A stretch of 64,000 nt of DNA from Dryas octopetala (taxonomy: Eukaryota; Streptophyta; Magnoliopsida; Rosales; Rosaceae), in contig OY992836.1 of the NCBI GenBank assembly GCA_963921425.1, positions 6,959,825 to 7,023,824 on the forward strand. Direction: 5' to 3'. The notes beneath the pieces were generated by a model. It was not told the origin of the DNA, did not search any database, and saw only the letters and a program-made list of their open reading frames with translations. Position 1 is the first letter of the stretch. Every line of letters starts with the position of its first letter. Below are positions 11,776 to 22,139 of the stretch, piece by piece. A program made the translations under genes and the position numbers.

Positions 11776-14700
11776 ATGGATAGTGGAGGAAGAGTACGTG
11801 ATTCAGCTTGGGAGCATGCACTTCCAAATCCGGCTAGTAAACAAGGTTCAATATGCAAATATTGTGGCCTTGTAATGAATGGTGGTGAAGTGACAAGACT
11901 GAAATATCACCTTGCAGGTATGGATCCTGGAAGCAATGTGAAACGTTGCACTAGTGTCCCACCAAAGGTGAAAGAACACATTGCAAACACCTTGGGATAT
12001 AAATAACAACAAAGGAACAAGAAAACACAACAAATAGAAGAGATTCAAGCAGAACTTCGTGGATAAGGTCATATAAATTTGAGTGACAGTGACGACGACG
12101 ATGATGATAATTATAATGATGATATGAGGTCTGAAGAGCGAAGAAATTTTCGAGCTGCAATTCGACAATCCAAAGTAGCACAATGGAATAGGGAACACCT
12201 ACATAAAATCTCGAATAGGGGACAAGGTTCTGGGTCTAGTAGTGGTTCACAGTTGAGAAGAGGATCAAGCATGAGGGAATCACAACCAACACCCCCAGTA
12301 GCACCAAGCCTCTACAAGTCATCTAAAGCACGCCAAAAGAGTGCTAAAAATCTCTTTTCTGGAGGTCAATCAAAGAGAAGATGCAGGGCTTGATAGCCAA
12401 GTTCTTCATTTACGAAAATGTTCCTCCTTCAAAAGCAGCATCTCATCATTTCAAAAACTTGGTGATAGGATGTCAGCAGGCAGGAGAAGGAGTGGAACCT
12501 CCATCACCCTATCAGATACGGAATGTATATTTGGAAAAGGAATTTAATGAAATGCAAGAGCATGTCAACAACTTGAAGAAGGATTGAGCAACTTATGGTT
12601 GCACAATCATGTCCGATGGTTGGACAGGTCCAACCAAGTTGTCTATTATAAACTTCATGGCATACTCAAGAGGTAAGACTATATTCCTTAAGTCCGTTGA
12701 TTCTTCAAATTGCATAAAGGATGCAAGATATATATATGGGCTACTGAAGGATGTAATGGAGGAGGTTGGACCGGACAATGTTGTTCAAGTTGTCACTGAC
12801 AATGGTTTCGCATATGTCGCCGCATGGAAGAAGTTAATGAAAAAATATAATGTGTACTGGACGTCGTGTGTGGCACATTACATTGATCTCATGTTCTAAG
12901 AGATTGGGAAGAACCAGTCGGTTGCTAAGGTGATAAAAAAGGCTCAAAAGATCACAAATTTTATTTACAACCATAACTGGTTGTTGGCAAAGATGCGTGA
13001 GATTTGTGGTGGAGATATTATTCGTCCTGGTCCCACCCAATTTGCTACCCACTATCTTGCATTGGATAGTTTGTATCGAAAGATGATTGGGTTGAAGCAA
13101 TTGTTCACTTGTACTAATTGGGGCAATAGCAACTTCCGACGAGGAGAAGCAGGACAACATGTGGAATCCATAGTACTTGATCACTCATTTTGGCAACAGG
13201 TACTTAAGATTTGCGGTTTGTTAGAACCTCTATACCTAGTTTTACGTGTTGTCGATACAGAAGTGTATCCTACTATGGGATCCGTTTATGAGTTGATGCG
13301 TCGTGTAAAGGAAGAATTATTACTTAAACACGGTGCACGGTGGGTGGTAAAAATCATCGATGATCGATGATTTAAAACATTACAACACGATTTGCATGCA
13401 GCAGGTAACCTAAATATGTTTAATTTAAATTTAGTTCCGCATGTTTTTTCATTTATCTAAGTTATCTAACTTTAAATTATTGTTACTAAATATGTATTTC
13501 AATATTTATTTGATGCAGCCCACTATTTAAATCCTCGCTACCAATATAAAGAAGGCGTGGCAAATGATGGTGAACTTATTCGGGCTGTGCACAATGTATA
13601 TAAAACATTGGATCCTTATTCAACAGAAGTTGCCCAATTTGGAAATGGGGTGAAAATAACTTGCCATAAAACTTTAGTTTACTTTGTGAAAATAACTTGC
13701 CATAACACTTTAAAAAATTTAATTGTCTTAAGCTTTATATTTTGATGGATATTGTATGATTTGTATCTAGCTAACTTATTTCAAAGATGTGAAAAGAATG
13801 TTCGGAGAGCGAGCTGCAATTGCCGCTAGATCAAAAATGTCTTCTAGTGAGTATACACCGTACTTTTATTAGTTGGATCAATTGAATGGTTGAACTTACA
13901 CTCATAATTTTGTACAATTCAGGTGAATGGTGGATCATGTATGAGACTGATGCGCCTACTGTAAGAAAATTAGCCATCAAAGTTCTTTCACAAACGGCGT
14001 CATCATCCGCTTGTGAAAGAAACTAGAGCACTTTCGCTCTCATACACACCAAGCAAAGAAACAGACTTTCATATAGTAGGTTAGAAAATATGGTTTATTG
14101 CTACTATAATATGAAGCTTGCAATTCGAGACAAACAAGCTGAGGAAGATCGCGTCGACAACTAAGATCCGCTAGATATGTTTGAAAATTGTATGATGGAT
14201 GATGATGCAGAGGAAAACCAGCTTTATCAGTGGATCAGGCCCATCCATCTAGATGATGACACAGGCAATCCAGATGCTGATGTTGTAGCCCAAGCACGCC
14301 AATAAGGTATCAATGTGGAAAGAGTTCTTAATGAGGAGGTGGGCCTTACTGAGAGTTTTGAGGAACTTATGCGAGGTCCAATAAATCGCAACGAAAATGT
14401 TCCTACTAATCATTCTCGATCAGGCAACTCTGACACAGGATCAGACACACCTACCAACAATGGAAGTAGAGGTGGTGGTGAGGGTGGTGGTGGTGGTAGA
14501 AATGAAGATAACACTGGAGATGATCAATACGATATCATTCGATTTACTGGCGAAGAAAACTACACCCTTGCAACACAAGATGAGGATCATGAGAGTAGGC
14601 GTGCATGACGGGGAATTGGTGCTATTGGAAAGGACTACAATCGCAAGAAAAGAGGTAATGTGGGTATGATACTAGAAGAAGATGATTCGTTATCCACCAC

Positions 14701-15007
14701 TTTTAGTTCTATGGGGGTAGCAGATGATAATTACAATTATGGGCAAAACCCTCCAATAGTCTACCCACCATATCCCTTTTACTTAGGTGAGTCTGGCAGT
14801 AGCTCTTCAAATGAGTATGGCTATGGGCAAATCCCACCACAAATACCACCTTCTGATCCATACGGTTGGCATGTTGGGAATTATATGCAAAGTTATGCTG
14901 GAGATGTATCTTGGGGTGATTATTCTTCGCAATTAACCTACTCTAGACATGATAATACTGAAGACAGCGGAAATTTTGAACCTGCTAGAAACTCTATGTG
15001 GTATTGA
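11776..15007 (+). pseudogene. hAT transposase (BED finger, DUF659, hAT dimerisation domain), decayed
   Basis: Parts in order: a BED zinc finger at 11776-12006 (CKYCGLVMNGGEVTRLKYHL, then C at the NVKRC step); an acidic Asp run and linker (12079-12393); a DUF659 segment (MSDGWTGPTKLSIINFMAYS near 12609, VVTDNGFAYVAAWKKLMKKY, CVAHYIDLMF); a middle region to 13370; then exons with LNPRYQY (from 13519) and the dimerisation block LAIKVLSQTASSSACERN (13968-14023); and a C-terminal tail ending EDSGNFEPARNSMWY at 15007. Introns with normal GT/AG edges remain, for example 13405-13518. The frame has stops at 12004, 12064, 12585, 12897, 13368, 14024, 14162, 14303 and 14606, plus a frame change near 12380. 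At four of them the expected codon is a known Trp or Arg (TGG to TGA/TAG, CGA to TGA). The enzyme would have cut and joined element ends in the nucleus; it cannot be made now. Confidence 0.88.
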
Positions 15008-15100
15008 ATACTTATTTAATTCATGATTTAAAATTGTAATATAAATAAATTTGAAGTGTTATTTATATAATTATTAATTAGTGATCCATTTTTTTAACAG

Positions 15101-15700
15101 TATTTACCACCAGCGCGCATTATATTCATCTTATATTACATAAAACTTACTATATAATTTGGTTTTTTCAATATTTTTTATCAATATAGTAGATAATATG
15201 TTAAATAAGCATATGGTCAAGTTTGATTCAAAATTTCCGTATTTTGATAGCAATTTCTGTCGTTTTTATCTAATTTTGTCGAAATCAAAATTTTAATCGA
15301 AATTTCCACGAAAATTTCTGTCGAAATTTCAATCGAAAATTTTCTCGAAACCGAAATTTTACTCTTTATATAGAGTATATAAAGTTTAATATTAAGTTTT
15401 AGTATATAGATTATAAAGTATAAAAAATATACAAATTTCATTTATTCATTATATTAATTTTATTTAACAGTATTTGCCTCTAGCGCATATTATATTAATT
15501 TTATATCACATAAAATCTATTATATAATTTGGTTTTTTCAATATTTTTTATCAATATAGTAGATAATATGTTAAATAAACATATGGTAAAGTTTTATTCA
15601 AAATTTTCGTATTTTGATACTAATTTTTATTAATTTTGTCTAATTTTTGTCGAAATTTAAAAATCTTTAAAATTTTCATCAAAATTTTTTTGAAACTCCA
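15101..15700. repeat. Tandem duplicate of hAT 3'-terminal region
   Basis: About 15101-15270 and 15469-15640 are direct copies (shared landmarks: ACCRGCGC/CTAGCGC, ATAATTTGGTTTTTTCAATA, GTAGATAATATGTTAAATAA), about 368 bases apart. The first belongs to the inner hAT, the second to the presumed outer element. They differ by scattered substitutions and the second lacks part of the CGAAATTT array. Confidence 0.8.
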
Positions 15701-15759
15701 AATTTTATTCCTTGTTTTTGTTTTTGGCCGAAGAAAACTAATGAAACGTTTAACTTGTA

Positions 15760-16020
15760 CTGATAACACACATTAACATCAGAGATTCCGACACGCGAGA
15801 TTCAACGCAATTACGAGTATGCCCCTGCTCCCTTCCTCTTCTTCTCTGTAAAGCTCTCTGGCTTTGCTCCCCTGGAAGCCCCAAGACCTTGGTGCCTAGT
15901 GTCCACGATCGGGAACTGAAAATCTCATCCCCAAATATGGAGTTCGAATAACCTAAAGAGAGGGCAGAGCTTCGACTTTCAGAAATGGTGGCGTTCGCCA
16001 ATTAAGCAAGCCGTACGACC
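15760..16020 (+). promoter_or_regulatory. Probable promoter-proximal / 5' UTR region of the spatacsin gene
   Basis: After the hAT cluster the composition changes to mixed, CT-rich leader-like sequence (15820-15870: CTTCCTCTTCTTCTCTG). The coding start is 2.2 kb downstream and is preceded by a good acceptor (TTAAATGCAG|, ending 18105), so at least one non-coding exon must lie upstream; this is the best candidate stretch. I could not choose a donor or TATA box with confidence. Confidence 0.35.
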
Positions 16021-16654
16021 GGTTCTTTCTCGTACCTTCTTTATCACTTGTAGATTCTAATTTGAACCTTTTATATTTTTTTTCAGTATTTGATTTTCAA
16101 TTTGAAACGTTGGATTATTTGCTATGATTTTGATTTGGTCTGATGCAACAGTAATCGTTACTTTCATCACTATAAAGTGATTCACGATCATATGCATGAT
16201 GGACTTGTAGTGAAGCAATTTATAAAAAGTTTAAATTTGGGGTAGAATGATAAATGGGATTTCTTTTGGGTTGTCGATAGACTGTGTATTCGCAGACTCC
16301 ACAATATGGGCATCATCACAGTAGATGGGATGTAAAGGCTAATGTATGTCAGGTTCTTCTTTTTCAATTATTGGGTTTTATAGTTTTATGTTAATTCATT
16401 GATTAAGTTTCTGAATTAGTAGATGGGTATGGAAAATTAGGGTGTATTTGGCTTAATTCTCATTCTCCCCTTTTTTGTTTTTTTGTTTTTTGTTTTTTCT
16501 CTGAATATGGGTGAATATCTGGTAGAATGTCGGGGATATGAGAGATTTGTAGAAAATATCTGCGATATTGGGGATGCGGGTAAAGATTTTGCTTCACCCC
16601 TTTTTGATATCGCGTAGTCCAGAAACAGATATTTCGGTCGACATTTCAAAATTT

Positions 16655-16783
16655 GTAAGAAATGTATGACTTCAGTTTAGGGTTTAAGGGGGTGAAGCAA
16701 AATCTTCACCCGTATGCTTTTGTTGATTCTACTGGAAACACCGATACGGGTCGATATTTGTAAGAAATGTATGACTTCAGTTC
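16655..16783 (+). repeat. 28-bp direct repeat in the 5' UTR intron
   Basis: ATTTGTAAGAAATGTATGAC plus CTTCAGTT occurs at about 16650-16678 and again at about 16756-16783, with related flanks mentioning AAAATCTTCACCC / GGGTGAAGCAAAATC in opposite orientation. A small local duplication with no known family. Confidence 0.6.
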
Positions 16784-16940
16784 AATCTATCTTTTGGCAC
16801 TTTTAAGGATGGATAGTTTGCAACGCATAGAATGTTTAATTCAAAAGCTACACATACACACTCAGGCACAAACGTACTTGTTCATACATGTGCTTCTTGT
16901 AGAAGGAAAGTTTATAATTGCTATTTTCCTTTCTATTGTT

Positions 16941-17946
16941 TTTTTTTTTTTTGATAAGAAACAAACTTTCATTAAACAAAAACAAACAGAACAAACAAAC
17001 GAAGCAGTGAACAAGATGTCCACTAGCCTACTAGCAGCTACTAAAATAAAGAAAGGATGAGATAAAACACACAAAGCACACTACCAAACAACATAAACAA
17101 ACCCACACAACCCCAAAACCACCCTATCCAACTGCAGCTTTCCAATCCAACAAAATTAAAGAAACTGAAAGATATCTGAAAGCTGGAGAAACTGAGGACC
17201 ATAACGGCGCCCAAAATCTCACTTTGTCCCAGGAACACTCCACATTATCTCCCTTAAAATCTTCAAAGATTCTTCTATTTCTCTCCCACCAAATTACCCA
17301 CACCACCGCCATCACACCACAAGACCACAGGACCTTTGCCTTCTTACCCCTCCTCCCAAACACAACATCTTTTTCACACAACAACGCGGATACTGACTGA
17401 GGATTATCCCAGATGATACCAGCAGCTTCAAACAAATAACCCCATAAGCCCAAAGCAAAGGGACAATACAGAAACAGATGGTTCCCAGATTCAGCTTCCT
17501 TTCTACAAAGAGCACACCAATGAGGAGACAAACTGGTACGGGGCTTCTCTTTTGAAGCATATCACATCACACGTATTTAACTTCCCCTGAGCAATAATCC
17601 ATGCCAGAACACGGACTTTAGGAGGGGCCTGCGACTTCCAAATGAATTTTGCAGGCTCGAAAACAGCTGAAAATCCCTTTTCACATAAATGCTTAAAAAA
17701 AGATTTGCAAGAGAAGGACCCAGAAGCCTCCAACTTCCATCTTCTTTTATCTAGACATCCATCAACCACTTGGGCATTCTCCAAAACTACCAAAAGAGCA
17801 GCAAAATCCTCACCCTTTCTTTCACGAAGATTTCTTCTAAATCCAAGATTCCAACCTACTCCTGAAGAATTAATAACCACCAAATTAGCCACCATACAGT
17901 TTAGATTCAAAGCCAGCCTACTCAAGTGAACAAACATGGAACATAA
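16941..17946 (-). mobile_element. 5'-truncated L1-type LINE with 18-bp TSD
   Basis: The T-run from 16941 is the poly(A) tail of a - strand LINE, preceded on that strand by GTTTGTTTCTTATC. The element is flanked by perfect 18-mers ATTTTCCTTTCTATTGTT at 16923-16940 and 17947-17964, a typical target-primed reverse transcription duplication. It encodes the C-terminal end of ORF2: IWKSQAPPKVRVLAWIIAQG, then the zinc-binding RVT block HWCALCRKEAESGNHLFLYC, and the trailing LILLDWKAAVG. Between 17531 and 17503 the frame shifts once. Length 1.0 kb of a several-kb element, so heavily 5' truncated and dead on arrival. It sits in the 5' UTR intron of the spatacsin gene, antisense to it. The perfect 18-bp TSD suggests a fairly young insertion. 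Confidence 0.92.
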
Positions 17947-18183
17947 ATTTTCCTTTCTATTGTTAACTTCTCATTTTTGAATGAATGTCGATTATTGTGA
18001 CATTAAGAGAGCTTTAGCATCTTTGTAATTTTTTTTTCTGTATTGCATATTTAGTAGATTGGTAGCCTAATTTTATTGCTGCTTTTTCTTTGTTCTTAAA
18101 TGCAGTTACGAACTTACGGCAACAGTGTTACTGTACCTTACTCAATACTTGATTCTGATTTTTTATCCATTAAAAGGATCATA

Positions 18184-21100
18184 ATGGATTTGTCCTTGGG
18201 TGATAAAGGACCTGCTATACTGCAGCTGCACAAATGGGGCCCCTCTCAGGCCCAACTAAACCTTTCAGAATTTCGTGAAGCTTTTATTTCTCCTACAAGA
18301 CAGTTATTATTATTGCTTTCATATCAGTGTGAAGCTTTGTTGATTCCTTTGATTACAGGTGAATTTTCTTACCTTGTTTGCCTTCCCTTACTTGTGTTTG
18401 GTCCCTTTTCAGACACGCATAAAGCATGTGTTATAGTTGAATTTTCTTACCTTTATGTTGCTGCCATGATTGTGTTTAATTTGTCTTTGTTGTTTGTGCT
18501 TTCAGGGGATTCTACAGCTAGTAATAATTTGGAAATTAATTTGGATGAGATTCTTCAGAGTCCAGGTTCATCTGCTTTCAGCCCACGAGCATTGACAGCG
18601 CCTGGTAGGTCAGATTCAAGTATGGACAATATGCCATGCACCTCTGGATCAGTAGTAGATTTTGATAACGATTTCACTTTTGGAAGGGAAATTTCAAGAT
18701 CTAAATGCTACCCTTTTGTTGGTGATGTTAACTCTCTGGCTTGGGGTGTCTGTGAAGATACTTATAATCAGCACAAGGATGCTTTATTTAGGGAACTTTT
18801 GTTTGTATCTGGCAAGCAAGGGGTGATGGTCCATGCTTTTGTTGAATCTACTGGAAACACCGCAATTGCCAGAACTGCACTGGAAAGTGGGTATGGGCAA
18901 GGAAGGTGGGTGGAATGGGGGCCTTCTGCCTCTTTAGTTGAAAATATGGAGGTGGAGGAACCTACCAGCATGGGTTGTGAAGCCACTGGAAATGTCAATA
19001 TAAACAGAGCCAACGGAAACAGTGAAAGTCCACATAACATTTGTATAATGGATGGGAATGATGAGGTGCCAAAAAGTGTTGCTTCTAAGAGATGGTTGAA
19101 ATCTTTTTTGACTGAAGTGGAAAATGTTGAATATAATGGTAACATATTGACCAGGTTCCCAGAAAAGTCACTGTTTCCCTGCTCTGCAAAGGTTGTTTCA
19201 TTTAGCTTATTTAATAGCAATTTACCAATTCTGGACTTCCTTTCTAACAGCAATACCATATCAAATAAGGAAACAGTTCCTGAGTCAGAGAGTGATAAAC
19301 CAATAAACTTACATTCGACTTCATCTGGTCCACATTTCAAGTCTGAGATTTTGTCCAATATTTTTGGTGTTGGAATGAATAGTTTATACAAATGCTCCAG
19401 AGTGTTCTCAAGCAATTCACATTACTTTATTGGATTCGTTTTCACACAGGTTGATCCTGTACTTGTCAATACTAGCGATGAAAGTGAAAGAATCAAGAAC
19501 AAAAGTGTACTTCTTGTTGCTAGGTTAGACAGCTGGGGAATTCAGTGGGTTTCCTCAGTGAAGCTTGATGAAAGTCCTAATATTGGGTCAGCGGTACAAT
19601 GGACAGACTTCCACTTTTCTGATAACCTTCTTGTTTGTCTTAATGCTTCTGGCTTAATTGTTTTCTATGCAGCAATGTCTGGTGAGTATGTTGCACATTT
19701 AGATATTTTACAGACTTTAGGAATAAACCCTCAGTTGGATTTTCAGAAGCAAGAAACATCGTCTATAGGTTCTGATAAACATATTATTCAAGGCGATGGA
19801 GTTCAGTACAAACCAGTTTTGCAACGTGGTGATTATTCTGGTAGGAGAGTGTTTAATAGGTTGATTGCTGCTTCACATACTTCCCTTATAGCTGCTGTTG
19901 ATGATTACGGTGTAATATATGTGATTTCTGCTGGGGACTATATACCAGACAAGTATTATACAAATGAGAAATTACTTCCTCATATTCAGCATCTAGGACT
20001 TGGTATGTTGGCTGGTTGGGAGGTTGGTGGTTCTGATATAGGCCACCAAAGGGTATATTCTGGTTCACGGAATTCTATTATTCCATCTATGATGAATGGA
20101 AGACCTTTCCTGGATGATTGTGGAAGTAATGTGCTCCAGAGAAACAAAGAATTGTACCTTCAACGAGAAGGGACGGGATACAGCTCATGTTTAAGTGGTT
20201 TTGCTGCTTCTTCAAAAGTAACTGATCAGAAGTTTCATGACTCTGAAAAGAAGTCACACCTTATGCGCAAGATCTTTCTTCCCACTTATAGATTTAGTGA
20301 GGATGATTCTATCTGTTTTTCTCCATTAGGAATTACTCGGCTTATTAAGAACCACAATTTGAAGGATTTGAGGGGTTCTCAAATTGTTCACCTAAATCTG
20401 CAGGCTGAGTCAGTAGTTCGTGATGACAACTTTTTGAATACTGGGTGTGAAATGTTTTATGGGCAAGGTAAGGAAGAATCTTTTATCCGAGAGGCAGTGG
20501 GTTGCACTTTCCAGGGATGTTTTTATTTGGTGACAGAAGGAGGTCTTTCAGTGGTGCTTCCATCTGTATCAGTTTCATCAAATTTTCTTCCTGTTGAAGT
20601 TATTGGAAGTCGTCAGTTGTGTATCAATTCAGGTATTGGATATCAAGTGAAGGACATAATGGAAATGAAAGAATGTAAACAGCCTTGGTCACCCTGGAAC
20701 CTTGAAATTTTGGACAGAGTCCTTCTGTATGAAAGTGCTGAAGAGGCAGATCGCTTATGTTTGGAAAATGGTGAGAATTTTGTGTTCTAAGTAACTTTAG
20801 CTTGGCATTAAATAGTATATTTTTTGATGAATTAAATAGTATATACTTCATATCAATGCATAGTACAAGAAAATTTGTTTATTTAACCTCATATCCTCAA
20901 TAATTTGGTGTCCAAAATTCCTTGCTGGATCTGCATTTCATGTTATACTTTAATTCTGTTGGTCTGGCAAGCTGATGAAATGGTTAATTGACAATTAGTT
21001 ACTTCTTATGCTTTTTTTTTTCCTCATCATGTTCAAACTATCAGTATATCTGGAGGGTATTTTCCTCATCAAGTTCAAACTATTAGTATATCTGGAGGGT

Positions 21101-22091
21101 ATTACTCCCAGTAATTTACATATATAACTAGGTGAATACATAAGCAACTTTGGTATGCTAGGCTCATAAACTTGACCACTGGTCATCCTGTCTCTGCAAC
21201 ATGTTGTTTCTTTTGTTTTTGTTTTTTTTTGACAATATCCAATAATTAATATATAATCCAATAATTAATATATATATATATATATATAAAGAACAACTCA
21301 GTTTAGTGAAACTTTTGAAATTCCTTTAAATAGTCCTCATTAAAAATGAGTTTAAACAAAAAAATCTAATATATTGAAGGGTAAAATAGTAAAATAAATG
21401 TGTTAAAACTAAATATAAAAATAAAACAAAAAGAAGCCACATTCTACATTAACCTGCAGAGAGAGAAAAAGGGGGGGGGGGGGGGGGGAGGGATGAACTA
21501 CCAATTAACACATGTAAGCTTGCGGTTCTATCTGTTTACTCCTAGGATCAGCCCACTTTTTCTAGCCTAATAAAGGTTGATAAATCACTTCTTAAGAATT
21601 TTATTCATTTTTGACTAAATGATATTAATAATTTTAGTCATAGTCATTTGTGACTAAAATTATCAATATCATTTCACGTAACTTTAAAAAAAAAGAAAGA
21701 AGATTCATGTGTAGCAAAATTGAGAGTTCTCTGCACATAAGAAAAGCCTCTAGACATGTGCGGAAGTGCATGTCAAGAGGCTAGTTGCCCTTAAAAGAAA
21801 GGGGAGAATAGAATCACTATACTATGATTTATCGACACGTATTGTTCTTTTAACACATAGGTTGCCTGTTGGGCATGCAAGTTTTTGATTTCTAGAAATT
21901 GTATCTTGTTGACTTGTGTTTCCATTTTGTGTGTTTGCAGAAGAACGAAAGAGCTTTATAATGAAATTAGTGATTATATTATGATCATATGAAAGAGCTT
22001 GGTAAAACTGCTCTTGCTGATATATGTATATATATACAGAAAATTACAGTTTTGTCCTTATTACATTTTTTCTTTGGACTGAAACTTTATG

Positions 22092-22139
<48 letters not shown>

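Larger units (their letters stand above)
9571..15368 (+). mobile_element. hAT DNA transposon, 5.8 kb, with 8-bp TSD
   Basis: The left TIR CAAGGAGTGAAATTTCG (9571-9587) pairs with the right TIR, reverse complement TAAAGAGTAAAATTTCG (15352-15368), with 3 mismatches in 17. Both start with the hAT pattern YARNG. The element is flanked on both sides by the perfect 8-mer TATAGAGT (9563-9570 and 15369-15376), the exact TSD size of hAT elements. Subterminal DNA on both sides is dense in CGAAATTTCG-type motifs (9576-9745; 15230-15360), likely transposase binding repeats. Inside is one transposase gene on the + strand (11776-15007), now broken by about ten lesions. The perfect TSD indicates that both ends are still those of the original insertion. 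Confidence 0.88.
8855..15714. mobile_element. Outer hAT-like element split by the inner hAT insertion
   Basis: The left end at 8855 reads CAAAGAGTTAAATTTCG, nearly the same as the inner element's TIR, and is followed by CGAAATT-rich subterminal DNA (8920-8965) and a pyrimidine/purine-rich leader. The right end at 15714 reads ...AAATTTTATTCCTTG, reverse complement CAAGGAATAAAATTTGG. Segment 15469-15700 is a diverged copy of the inner element's own 3' end. Both flanks carry TTTTTGGC-like sequence (8847-8854 and 15720-15728), but with about six extra bases on the right, so the target duplication is suggestive only. Without the inner insertion the outer element would be about 1.05 kb, a non-autonomous relative. 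The nesting is an inference from these matches. Confidence 0.5.

Noticed and set aside
18768-19415. 215-codon frame on the - strand
   Set aside because: It lies wholly inside the large second coding exon of spatacsin on the other strand, and its product resembles nothing known.
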